From NCBI RefSeq assembly GCF_963691685.1, contig NZ_OY829290.1:2356001-2420000 (forward strand): a DNA stretch of 64,000 nt, written 5' to 3'. The first letter of the stretch is position 1. Every line of letters starts with the position of its first letter. The DNA comes from Thalassovita sp. (GTDB lineage Bacteria; Pseudomonadota; Alphaproteobacteria; Rhodobacterales; Rhodobacteraceae). Both the position numbers and the translations under genes were made by a program. The notes under the pieces were generated by a model. The model was given only the letters and a program-made list of their open reading frames with translations, searched no databases and was not told the DNA's origin. Of the stretch, positions 16,901 through 25,340 are shown one piece after another.

Positions 16901-17389
16901 ATGATGACATTTGAACTGAACCGCCGCCAGGTGATCCTGGCGGGTGCTGCGATGCTGCTGGCCCAACCCAGCCTGGCCCAGCAGGTCCACACCGTTGAAA
17001 TGCTGAACAAAGACCCCGATGACAAAAAGCGCCGGATGATCTTCCGCCCGCTAGTTCAGGTGCTGGAGGCCGGCGACACCGTGCGCTTCGCCTCGGTCGA
17101 CAAGGGCCACAACACGGAGTCGCTGAAAGGCATGCTGCCCGAAGGCGCCGAAAAGTGGAAAAGCAAGCTGAGCAAAGACTTCGATCTGACCCTCACCGTG
17201 CCGGGGTTTTACGGCTACAAATGCACCCCGCATACCGCCATGGGCATGACCGGCCTGCTGATCGTCAAAGGTGAAGGCATGATGAACAACTATGAGGCCG
17301 TGCGCGGCGTCAAACACAAAAGCCGCATGCAAAAGGTCTGGGATCAGATCTGGGCCCAGGTCGAAGCCGACGGCCTGCTGAACACCTAA
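16901..17389 (+). CDS. pseudoazurin (periplasmic blue copper protein)
   Basis: A 162-residue cupredoxin with a signal peptide (MMTFELNRRQVILAGAAMLLAQPSLAQ). The type-1 copper ligands fit pseudoazurin spacing: His70 in DKGHNTES, Cys108, His111 and Met116 in YKCTPHTAMGMTG. Pseudoazurins shuttle electrons from the cytochrome bc1 complex to periplasmic reductases such as nitrite or nitrous oxide reductase, none of which is in the window. It converges with a multiheme cytochrome operon. AAGGAC precedes the tandem ATGs (16901 and 16904). Confidence 0.93.
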   Translation: MMTFELNRRQVILAGAAMLLAQPSLAQQVHTVEMLNKDPDDKKRRMIFRPLVQVLEAGDTVRFASVDKGHNTESLKGMLPEGAEKWKSKLSKDFDLTLTVPGFYGYKCTPHTAMGMTGLLIVKGEGMMNNYEAVRGVKHKSRMQKVWDQIWAQVEADGLLNT

Positions 17390-17404
17390 CACCCCGCGCT
17401 GGCC

Positions 17405-17896
17405 TTACTGATAGGCCAGCGCCACCCAAATATGCACCGCGATCAGCGGCCAGAGGGCGGCGGACAGCGCGATATGGCTGCCGAGCCAGATCAGGTACAA
17501 AAGGTTGGAACGGTAGCCCAGAACCTCGCGGTTCAGCACCCCGGTCAGCGCCACCAGAAAGAACACGATGCTGAGGCCCGACATCCACAGATGCCCCATG
17601 CGCACCGCATGGGCGGCAAACAGCAGGGTTGCGATGACGCCGTACCACCGGTGCAGCTTCTGATGCAGGCGGATATTGCGATTGCTGCGCAAAACACGTT
17701 TGGCAAACAGCATCCATTGCAGGCAAAGGCAGATCAGCAACGCCACCCCGGTGACCACCTGAAACGCGAAGCTTGGCAACCTCAAACGCAGCGGTAGAGC
17801 CATCTGACCAGCCAGGGCCAGGATCACCAGAATGAGCGCCAAGATGATGCCGCCCGCATAGGGCACGCGGCGGATGTGCTGGATCACGGCTTGCAT
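17405..17896 (-). CDS. membrane cytochrome b-like protein, unknown
   Basis: A 163-residue inner-membrane protein with about four or five hydrophobic segments (ILALILVILALAGQMAL, VVTGVALLICLCLQWMLFA, GVIATLLFAAHAVRMG, IVFFLVALTGVLN, LWPLIAVHIWVALAYQ). Histidines in or next to helices (LHRWYG, FAAHAVR, SHIALS, AVHIWV) are placed as in diheme b-type cytochromes, suggesting heme binding, though this is inferred from spacing only. It is the last gene of a three-gene redox operon (13-base overlap with the DUF3365 gene). Confidence 0.7.
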   Translation of the reverse strand: MQAVIQHIRRVPYAGGIILALILVILALAGQMALPLRLRLPSFAFQVVTGVALLICLCLQWMLFAKRVLRSNRNIRLHQKLHRWYGVIATLLFAAHAVRMGHLWMSGLSIVFFLVALTGVLNREVLGYRSNLLYLIWLGSHIALSAALWPLIAVHIWVALAYQ

Positions 17897-18741
17897 TTGT
17901 CCTCCGCTTGCGTGAGCGGCAGCAACCCCGCCGCCAGCGCGGGCCCGGCTGTCAGACGCACCCGCTTCATGAAGGTCTCGCTATCCGGCAAAACCGCCTG
18001 CTGGGTTCCGGTGGCCGCCCCCGGCCAGTCAGATCCCGGCTGCAGAGGTTTCGCGAACCCTGCCGCTTTGATCAGATAGTCCTCATAGGCGAGCGATACT
18101 GCCTGAAACGTCGCCTCCACCGCGGCAACATAATGGTCCGCGCCGACCATCTCATCCGGGTAGACCCAGGTCGTCGCCCCCATGACATCGTTTAACGCCC
18201 AGTTTACCTTAGGGCTGTCGCGATGTTCATTGTGGCAGGTCACACAGGGCGCCGCGGCTGCGATATCGGGATACATGGCGATCTGGCCAAACCCGTCCTG
18301 TGTTGCAAAAACAGGTTCGCGGCTGTCTTTCATCGCCCGGAACTGCTGCAGCTGCACCTCATCAAACAGGTTGGATTTGTTGATCGGCGCGTCTGAGCCC
18401 AGATAGAGGCTCAGACGGATTGGCATCGCCTCAAGCTTGGCGGAGGTCAGGCGCAGAAACAGCGCCGGCAAGGGGCCTGCCTCAACCGCTGGCTGCTGCC
18501 AGTCCTCATCAAACCGCAGCCCCGATTTCAGACCCGGGCCAACGATATCGCGGGTGTAGACGTCACGCGCGGCCTGATTGATGGCATTGACGCTGTCAAA
18601 CAGCTGACCAACCGGGCGCAAACATCCCTGCTGGGCGGTCTGATCCACGTCAGGCAGTGGCGGCGGCGCCGAGGCAAAGAGGTAAAGCCCCAGACACAGG
18701 GTGCCCGCCATCGCCAAACTATAGGTCCGCCACGCTGTCAT
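17884..18741 (-). CDS. DUF3365 (Tll0287-like) monoheme cytochrome c
   Basis: A 285-residue periplasmic protein with an N-terminal signal/anchor (YSLAMAGTLCLGLYLFASA) and one CVTCH heme motif followed by NEHRDSPK, the arrangement of DUF3365/Tll0287-like heme sensor or electron-transfer domains. Conserved pieces include the NAINQAARDVYTRD helix and FRAMKDSREP. It overlaps the pentaheme gene by 4 bases (ATGA) and the membrane protein gene by 13, so all three are made together. Confidence 0.8.
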   Translation of the reverse strand: MTAWRTYSLAMAGTLCLGLYLFASAPPPLPDVDQTAQQGCLRPVGQLFDSVNAINQAARDVYTRDIVGPGLKSGLRFDEDWQQPAVEAGPLPALFLRLTSAKLEAMPIRLSLYLGSDAPINKSNLFDEVQLQQFRAMKDSREPVFATQDGFGQIAMYPDIAAAAPCVTCHNEHRDSPKVNWALNDVMGATTWVYPDEMVGADHYVAAVEATFQAVSLAYEDYLIKAAGFAKPLQPGSDWPGAATGTQQAVLPDSETFMKRVRLTAGPALAAGLLPLTQAEDKCKP

Positions 18742-19412
18742 GGTGTTGCCCCGCGATAGTATTTGAAACCGCCATAAGGGTCATGCCCGCCGCGCAGATA
18801 GGCCTGCACCTCCTGGATCGGCAGCGCATTTTCGATCCGGTCCGGGGTGTTGTGGCCGTGGTTGCCATGGAAATCATGGCAGCCCATGCAACTGTCCCAT
18901 AGGCTTTCGCGGATCAACGTCACGTGTGACACATCCAGCGGGTCGGACTTAAGCGCCAGACCGTCATGGCAGACACTGCAGAAGGTGCTGCCGCTGTGGA
19001 TTTTCACATCGCCGTGTTCTGAATGGCAGCCCAGACAGCTGGTTGCCGCCACCTCTGTCAGTGCCTGACGGAACCTGGGTTCCTGAAAGCGATAGATCGG
19101 ATGGCGTTCATTGGCGCGGGCGTGACAATGCAGGCATTGATCTGAACGCACCGGCTGATAGCCAAAATCAACCGGCGTTTGGCGCAGCCCAACCATATGG
19201 CGCAGCTCCGCCTGGATCTGTTGCCGCGTGCTGCCCAGGGCCCGCAGATGACAGGTGCTGCAGGCCAGCCCGTCATGTTTTTCCAACAGCGGACCATGCG
19301 CCAACACCCGTTGCCCCTGCCCCGGGATCATCACCGAAACCGACAGCGCCGTGACCGGCACAATCATCAAAGTCGCATAGAGACGCAGCGATTTTGCAGG
19401 TGGCATGCGCAT
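18738..19412 (-). CDS. pentaheme c-type cytochrome, membrane anchored
   Basis: About 224 residues with an N-terminal signal anchor (residues about 10-29) and five CXXCH heme motifs starting at residues 51, 93, 126, 145 and 175, all in the periplasm. Extra histidines (GHNTPD, NERHP, SEHGD, HDFHGNH) can be distal ligands. It does not match the four-heme NapC/NirT pattern exactly. It is the first gene of a three-gene operon. The ATG at 19412 has GGAGGG 5 bases upstream (a second ATG at 19406 is possible). A TTAA-N7-TTAA site lies about 60 bases upstream. Confidence 0.82.
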   Translation of the reverse strand: MRMPPAKSLRLYATLMIVPVTALSVSVMIPGQGQRVLAHGPLLEKHDGLACSTCHLRALGSTRQQIQAELRHMVGLRQTPVDFGYQPVRSDQCLHCHARANERHPIYRFQEPRFRQALTEVAATSCLGCHSEHGDVKIHSGSTFCSVCHDGLALKSDPLDVSHVTLIRESLWDSCMGCHDFHGNHGHNTPDRIENALPIQEVQAYLRGGHDPYGGFKYYRGATP

Positions 19413-19471
19413 GCCTGCCCTCCAGCCCCTCAAAAAAATGCAATGGTCAGGCTGAAGATCGCGGCACAAGC

Positions 19472-19486
19472 TTAACAGGCGGTTAA
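19472..19486. promoter_or_regulatory. CtrA-type full site upstream of the cytochrome operon
   Basis: TTAACAGGCGGTTAA is an exact TTAA-N7-TTAA CtrA-binding pattern, 60 bases before the pentaheme start, with a further TTAA at 19496-19499. The window also encodes CtrA, so control of this operon by CtrA is plausible but unproven. Confidence 0.5.
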
Positions 19487-19557
19487 CGTGATAAATTAAC
19501 CTGGAATTTTAGGCAAAAAAAAGCCAGCCCCCACCCAGGCCCCGAAACAACTGCAGC

Positions 19558-19589
19558 GCAAAAGAAAAAGGGCCGCCCGAAGGCGACCC
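19558..19589 (-). terminator. rho-independent terminator of rplM-rpsI
   Basis: On the minus strand GGGTCGCC and GGCGGCCC form an 8-bp stem closed by a TTCG tetraloop (19570-19589) and followed by a T-rich tract. It lies 27 bases after the rpsI stop. Confidence 0.88.
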
Positions 19590-19616
19590 TTTGCAACATG
19601 TCTTCCAGGAAGCAGA

Positions 19617-20108
19617 TTAACGCTTCGAGAACTGGAAGGAACGACGTGCTTTACGCTTACCGTATTTCTTACGCTCAACAACGCGCGAGTCACGGGTCAG
19701 GAAGCCGGCGGCTTTCAGAGCGCCACGCAGCGACGGTTCGTAAAGCTGCAGCGCCTTGGAGATGCCGTGCTTAACCGCACCAGCCTGACCGGTCAGACCA
19801 CCACCTTTAACGGTCGCGATCACGTCAAACTCACCTTCAACGCCGGCAACTTCGAACGGCTGACGCAGGATCAGCTGCAGAACCGGACGGGCGAAGTAAA
19901 CGCTCATGTCGCGGCCGTTTACGGTGACCTTGCCGGAACCCGGCTTGATCCAAACACGGGCAACAGCGTCTTTACGCTTACCGGTGGCATAGGCACGACC
20001 CAGTTCGTCACGAACCGGCTCACGGTTTACTTCAACTTCAACGGCGGCTTCGGCGACGTCGCCTGCAACTGCGCCCAGCTCTTCGAGCGAATTGATTTGA
20101 TCAGTCAT
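19617..20108 (-). CDS. rpsI: 30S ribosomal protein S9
   Basis: A 163-residue protein with the S9 core (YATGKRKDAVARVWIKPGSGKVTVNGRDMSVYF), GGGLTGQAGAVKHGISKAL and the basic C-terminal tail ending KARRSFQFSKR, which reaches the ribosomal P site. It carries an N-terminal acidic extension of about 35 residues common in alphaproteobacteria. It lies 3 bases after rplM. Confidence 0.98.
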   Translation of the reverse strand: MTDQINSLEELGAVAGDVAEAAVEVEVNREPVRDELGRAYATGKRKDAVARVWIKPGSGKVTVNGRDMSVYFARPVLQLILRQPFEVAGVEGEFDVIATVKGGGLTGQAGAVKHGISKALQLYEPSLRGALKAAGFLTRDSRVVERKKYGKRKARRSFQFSKR

Positions 20109-20111
20109 CGA

Positions 20112-20573
20112 TTAGCTCCGGGTGTTCTTCGAGTTCATGGACTTCACGTCCACAACTTCGGGGGCTTGGGCTTCGTGCGGGTGCTCAGCACCGGCGTAGA
20201 CGCGCAGGTTGGTCATCTGCTGGCGGCTCAGGCGGTTGCCCGGCAACATGCGCTTGACGGCTGCGGTTACAACGCGCTCAGGATAGGCGCCTTCCAGGAT
20301 CTGACCCGCGGTGCGGTGCTTGATGCCGCCCGGGTGACCGGTGTGCCAGTAGTATTTCTTGTCGGCACGCTTGTTGCCGGACAGCTGGATCTTGTCAGCG
20401 TTGATGACAATCACGTTGTCGCCCATGTCCATGTGAGGAGTGAAGGACGGCTTGTGCTTGCCACGCAGACGCATGGCGACGATCGAAGCGAGACGGCCCA
20501 GCACCACGCCTTCGGCGTCGATGATGATCCATTTCTTCTCGATGTCTGCCGGAGTAGCAGAGAAGGTTTTCAT
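20112..20573 (-). CDS. rplM: 50S ribosomal protein L13
   Basis: A 153-residue protein with the L13 landmarks WIIIDAEGVVLGRLAS, MRLRGKHKPSFTPHMDMGDNVIVINADKI, HTGHPGGIK and AVKRMLPGNRLSRQQM. First gene of the rplM-rpsI operon. The 170 bases upstream are AT-rich and should hold the promoter. Confidence 0.98.
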   Translation of the reverse strand: MKTFSATPADIEKKWIIIDAEGVVLGRLASIVAMRLRGKHKPSFTPHMDMGDNVIVINADKIQLSGNKRADKKYYWHTGHPGGIKHRTAGQILEGAYPERVVTAAVKRMLPGNRLSRQQMTNLRVYAGAEHPHEAQAPEVVDVKSMNSKNTRS

Positions 20574-20745
20574 CGCGGGAGTACCCTTGTTCAGTGATGG
20601 AAATAGGGCAAACCCCGATTTCCGAATTCGATTGCGGGGTTATACAGCGCCTATTTGCACGGTCAACACACTTAATGATGATTTAATTGTTTTAAATCAA
20701 TACTTTGCAAAATAGGTATCAAAATACCCCATACACAAACCCCTC

Positions 20746-22122
20746 TCAGACCCCGATTTCTTCGCGTGGATTGTCCAAAAGCTTGACCAGACGGATGATG
20801 CCGTCCTCAAAACACTCAGGATCGACCATACCATTGACCGCAATGCGCACCGCATGGGGTGGGTTGCCGTCGCGCAGGGTGAACTCTTCGGCGCTGCGCA
20901 CCAGAACGCCGCTGTTTTCCGCCGCATGGACAAACTGCGCCGTGCGCCAGCCATAGGGCAGCCGCAGCCACAAGAGCGGCACATCCTCATTCCAGGCCAC
21001 ATCATAGCCGCCCAGATGATTGACCGCGACCCGGACCAGATCGTTGACCCGCGCCCGCACCTTTGCGGCGACGGTCAGCAGGCGCTGATCCTCCATGAAG
21101 CGCAGCGCCAGATCAGTCAGCGGCGGCGCCAACCCGAAGGAGCTGAAATGCGCCGTCCGCTCCAGATCCGGCACATAGGCTTTCGGCGCCAGCACATAGC
21201 CCACCCGCAAGGCCGGTGACAGCGCCTTGGACAGCGAAGACACATACCACCCCAGTTCCGGCAGCAACGAATAATAGCTTTCGGCGGTGTGGTTGCCGAT
21301 GGAATAGCAATCGTCATCCAGCACATGCAGCCCCAGACGGCGCGCCAGCTTGGCAATCTCCTGGCGGCGACGGGCTGAAGTGAAACGCACCGTGGGATTG
21401 TTCACCTCGGAGGAGGTACAAAACAGCTGCACCCCTTCTTCGCGCACCAGCTTTTCCAGATGGGCCACCACCGGCCCCTCCTCATCGGTTTGCACACTGA
21501 CCACCCGCGCCCGGCACAGGGCCGCTGCCCGCCGGAACCCGGTGTAGGTCAGATCCTCAACCGCCACTACGGGCTCTGGCCCGGTCAGCACGGTCTGCAT
21601 CACAGTGATGATCGCGTTCTGGGCGCCATGGGTCAGCACCAGCTCTTCGGCGGTGAAGGCCCCGATGGGCAGATCCGACATCCAGCGCCGCAGGGCCCGG
21701 CGCAGCGGCAGATCCATGGCCCGTGTCGGGTAGCTCAGCAGATCGCGCCCGCCGATGTTGTCAGCGGTTTTGCGCATCGCATCGCGGATCATATCGCCCT
21801 GCCCCATATCCGGCAGCAGCGGGCTGCGCAGGGACAGCATCTGCGGCCATTCATGGGAGGGATCGCTGCGTGTTGCTGCCTCAGCCACAAAGGTACCGCG
21901 ACCCACGCCGGCGCTCAGCACGCCCTCTTCTGTCAATACCGAATAGGCCCGCGCCACCGTGCCCGGGGTCACAGACATCTGATAGGCCAGTTCGCGCACC
22001 GGGGGCAGCCGGTCACCGCTGGACAACAGATCATTGGCCACCGCATCGCGGATCGCGTTGGCGAGGGCTTTGTACTTGGATTTTCCGGATTGACTCAGGT
22101 CCGGCACCCAATTTGTACCCAT
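20746..22122 (-). CDS. MocR/PdxR-type regulator (GntR HTH fused to aminotransferase domain)
   Basis: A 458-residue regulator. Residues about 15-80 form a GntR winged helix (YKALANAIRDAVANDLLSSG, LPPVRELAYQMSVTPGTVARAY); the rest is a type I aminotransferase fold that senses PLP or a PLP adduct, with DDDCYSIGNH and the probable PLP lysine in SSLSKALSPALRVGY. Unlike GabR or PdxR the neighbouring target here is a DUF1127 gene. It is divergent from that gene across 94 bases holding four copies of an ATTGTATC-like element, so autoregulation and control of the neighbour are likely. Confidence 0.9.
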   Translation of the reverse strand: MGTNWVPDLSQSGKSKYKALANAIRDAVANDLLSSGDRLPPVRELAYQMSVTPGTVARAYSVLTEEGVLSAGVGRGTFVAEAATRSDPSHEWPQMLSLRSPLLPDMGQGDMIRDAMRKTADNIGGRDLLSYPTRAMDLPLRRALRRWMSDLPIGAFTAEELVLTHGAQNAIITVMQTVLTGPEPVVAVEDLTYTGFRRAAALCRARVVSVQTDEEGPVVAHLEKLVREEGVQLFCTSSEVNNPTVRFTSARRRQEIAKLARRLGLHVLDDDCYSIGNHTAESYYSLLPELGWYVSSLSKALSPALRVGYVLAPKAYVPDLERTAHFSSFGLAPPLTDLALRFMEDQRLLTVAAKVRARVNDLVRVAVNHLGGYDVAWNEDVPLLWLRLPYGWRTAQFVHAAENSGVLVRSAEEFTLRDGNPPHAVRIAVNGMVDPECFEDGIIRLVKLLDNPREEIGV

Positions 22123-22142
22123 AACAATGTTTTCCTAGACGT

Positions 22143-22218
22143 ATTGTATCGAGATTTGTATCACAACACATGTAGCCATCTTGCTATATTGTGTCAATAC
22201 AATTGAGGGCAATACAAT
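22143..22218. promoter_or_regulatory. repeat array in the MocR/DUF1127 divergent promoter
   Basis: Four related 8-mers: ATTGTATC at 22143-22150, TTTGTATC at 22155-22162 (direct repeat, 12-base step), and AATACAAT (inverse orientation) at 22196-22203 and 22211-22218, the last touching the DUF1127 start codon. The third copy also forms a near-palindrome ATTGTGTCAATACAAT (22188-22203). MocR proteins usually bind paired repeats, so this is a strong candidate operator. Confidence 0.6.
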
Positions 22219-22450
22219 GCAAAACGCCGAAACAATGACCGTCCACACCGTCATCACCTACGATCTGGGTCGCACCGCCCCGATCGTGGCGCAACTTGCC
22301 TTGAAATTTGCTGTTGTGCTGACCGTTTGGCATCGCCGACATCATACGCGCAAAGCGCTTCGTGCGCTGCCCGATTACTTGCTTATGGATGTCGGTCTGT
22401 CACGTGACGCGGCTTATACGGAGGCCCGTCGCCCGTTCTGGCGTGTTTGA
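22217..22450 (+). CDS. DUF1127 small protein
   Basis: A 77-residue protein whose C-terminal half is the DUF1127/YjiS motif (RRHHTRKALRALPDYLLMDVGLSRDAAYTEARRPFW), rich in arginines. Members are small, stress- or phosphate-related or RNA-interacting proteins in alphaproteobacteria; the exact role here is unknown. ATG at 22217 follows GAGGGC. A strong terminator follows, so it is a single-gene unit divergent from the MocR regulator. Confidence 0.82.
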   Translation: MQNAETMTVHTVITYDLGRTAPIVAQLALKFAVVLTVWHRRHHTRKALRALPDYLLMDVGLSRDAAYTEARRPFWRV

Positions 22451-22479
22451 CATCCCCGTCCGCGCTTGAACGTCACTGG

Positions 22480-22510
22480 GGCCGAGGAGAAATCCTCGGC
22501 CTCTTTTTCT
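22480..22510 (+). terminator. rho-independent terminator of the DUF1127 gene
   Basis: GGCCGAGGA (22480-22488), GAAA loop, TCCTCGGCC (22493-22501), then a T-rich run: a 9-bp perfect stem with U-tract. Confidence 0.93.
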
Positions 22511-22535
22511 TTCTGTTTAAAGGTTCAGTCCCGCC

Positions 22536-22955
22536 TCACCGCGGCGGGATCGAATAGGTCATGGAGGCACGGGCAACCGGCGCCGCCATGCCTTCGGAAA
22601 ACAGCAGCACATCACCCACTGCCAGCACTTTGCCCAGTTTCAGCAGGCGACATTCCGCAATCAGATCAACACCTGCGGCCGGTTTGCGCATGAAATCGAG
22701 GGATGAATTGGTGGTCACCGCCAGCGCCTTGGGGCCGATCATCGCCATCACCGCCAGATAGACCGACACATCGGCCAGCGCGAACATCGATGGCCCGGAA
22801 ACCGTGCCGCCCGGGCGCAGATGCTGCTCACCGATGACCATCCGCACCTTGACCCGCATCTCCTCCAGCTCTTCGATGACAAAGTCATCTTTCACCTGCG
22901 GAAAAACTTCGCTGACAAAATCCTGCAACTCCGCTGCGGTCATTTGCAATGGCAT
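22536..22955 (-). CDS. PaaI-type hotdog thioesterase
   Basis: A 139-residue single hotdog-fold protein that probably hydrolyses acyl- or aryl-CoA. Typical elements are LRPGGTVSGPSMFALADVSVYLAVMA (the helix bearing the catalytic Asp or Glu), TTNSSLDFMRKPAAGVDLIAECRLLKLGKVLAVGDV. The ATG at 22955 has AGGAGG 7 bases upstream. It is divergent from an enoyl-CoA hydratase gene, consistent with acyl-CoA metabolism. Confidence 0.88.
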   Translation of the reverse strand: MPLQMTAAELQDFVSEVFPQVKDDFVIEELEEMRVKVRMVIGEQHLRPGGTVSGPSMFALADVSVYLAVMAMIGPKALAVTTNSSLDFMRKPAAGVDLIAECRLLKLGKVLAVGDVLLFSEGMAAPVARASMTYSIPPR

Positions 22956-23023
22956 GGCACGCCTCCTCTGGCCACTTCTGAACTTGCCGATTAGAGTTGC
23001 CGTGACAGGGTGAGGAGAACAAG

Positions 23024-23809
<786 letters not shown>

Positions 23810-23957
23810 GATCACAGCCAGCCACCTAAAGGCCCAGCAACAGGAAAATCCGTAGAATGTTTCCAAAATTGATTTCGATTATTTCCAAGTGACCACTTTC
23901 CTGCCGCATTTCCCCCTGTTATTGCCTCAATTGAGGCCAAAGTTTGGCTTCTTGATC

Positions 23958-25280
23958 ATGCGAGCCTGGGTCGCCATCGGCGTCACATCTCTCACGGCCA
24001 GCTTCTCACTGGCCGCCGACCTGCCAGAGCGCGATCTTATCGATCTGCCCCGGCCGGCGACCCACGCAACCTTCCCCGAACCAGATCTGACCGAAGTGCT
24101 GCTGGGACAGAAACTGTTCTATGACCCTGTGCTGTCGGGCAATAAAACCATCGCCTGCGCCACCTGTCACCATCCCAGCCTTGGCACCTCGGACGGTATG
24201 TCCCTCTCGATCGGGGATGGCGGCAGCGGCCTTGGTCCGGCCCGCAAGCTGCGCGACGGCGAAACCGTGGGGGCGCGCATTCCCCGCAACGCCCCTGCCC
24301 TGTGGAACCTTGGCGCGCGCGATGTCACCGTCATGTTCCATGATGGCCGTGTTGCCACCGATCCCACGGCGCCTTTTGGGTTTCAGATGCCTCCAGACCG
24401 GCCGCTGCCCGGTCCCGTCGACAGCGTTCTGGCGGCGCAGGCCATGCTACCGGTCCTGTCCGCAGCAGAAATGGCGGGCCAAGCGGGCGAAAACCCGGTG
24501 GCTGATGCCGTGGACAAAAACGATCCATTCGCGGCCTGGGCCCTGCTGGCGGCGCGGGTGACGGCGATCCCTGAATACCGCCAACGCTTCACCACCCTGA
24601 ATGGCTCAGGCACCATCACAATGCCTGACATCGCCAATGCCATCGCCGCCTTCATCGCCTATGAGTTTCGCGCGGTGAACAGCCCGTTTGACCGCTATCT
24701 GGCGGGTGATGACACAGCGATGAGCGCACAAGCCCAACAGGGCATGGCCCTGTTTTACGGGCAGGCGGGCTGCTCAGGATGTCATGCGGGCCTGTTGCAG
24801 AGCGATCAGGGGTTTCACGCCATCGGCACGCCCCAAATTGGCCCCGGCAAAGGGGGTGAGGTTCCTTACGGTGACACTGGCCGCCATCTGGTGACCGGCG
24901 CACTGGTGGATTTTTACCGGTTCCGCACCCCCTCGCTGCGCAATGTCACCCAGACCGCGCCTTACGGCCACGCGGGTGCTTTTGCCACACTGACCAGGAT
25001 GCTGCTGCACCATATGGGCCCAATCGACAGCCTGATGACCTATGACCGGTCGCAGGCGCGGCTGCATCCGCTGCCCCTTAACGATTTTGCCGCCCTTGAT
25101 GATGAGGTTGAGCTGTTGGACATCGCTGCCGCCAATGAGCTGTCCGGCATCGATCTGGAGGAGGCAGAAATGCGCGCGATCCTCGCTTTCCTTGACGCCC
25201 TGACCGATGAGGCATCCCTCCACGGCCGCCTTGGCGTGCCAGACAGCGTGCCGTCTGGCCTGGCTATAGATCAGCCTTGA
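23958..25280 (+). CDS. diheme cytochrome c peroxidase/MauG family protein
   Basis: A periplasmic protein of about 440 residues with a Sec signal peptide (MRAWVAIGVTSLTASFSLAA). Two heme c motifs are visible: CATCH (Cys67-His71) and CSGCH (Cys272-His276), with the family elements QKLFYDPVLSGNKTIACATCHHPS and TAPYGHAGAF. It may reduce hydrogen peroxide or oxidise a protein or small molecule; the family cannot be split by eye. The ATG at 23958 is preferred over a GTG at 23889 because it starts the signal peptide; neither has a good ribosome site. Confidence 0.85.
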   Translation: MRAWVAIGVTSLTASFSLAADLPERDLIDLPRPATHATFPEPDLTEVLLGQKLFYDPVLSGNKTIACATCHHPSLGTSDGMSLSIGDGGSGLGPARKLRDGETVGARIPRNAPALWNLGARDVTVMFHDGRVATDPTAPFGFQMPPDRPLPGPVDSVLAAQAMLPVLSAAEMAGQAGENPVADAVDKNDPFAAWALLAARVTAIPEYRQRFTTLNGSGTITMPDIANAIAAFIAYEFRAVNSPFDRYLAGDDTAMSAQAQQGMALFYGQAGCSGCHAGLLQSDQGFHAIGTPQIGPGKGGEVPYGDTGRHLVTGALVDFYRFRTPSLRNVTQTAPYGHAGAFATLTRMLLHHMGPIDSLMTYDRSQARLHPLPLNDFAALDDEVELLDIAAANELSGIDLEEAEMRAILAFLDALTDEASLHGRLGVPDSVPSGLAIDQP

Positions 25281-25340
25281 GCCGCGCCCCGACAACCTTC
25301 GGGTCTTTCCAAAACGATCAATCTGCCCTACATCGCGCCC

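Noticed and set aside
20672..20686. TTAA-N7-TTAA pattern upstream of rplM
   Set aside because: It lies in a very AT-rich stretch with several TTAA words, so chance is likely, and CtrA control of ribosomal proteins is not expected.
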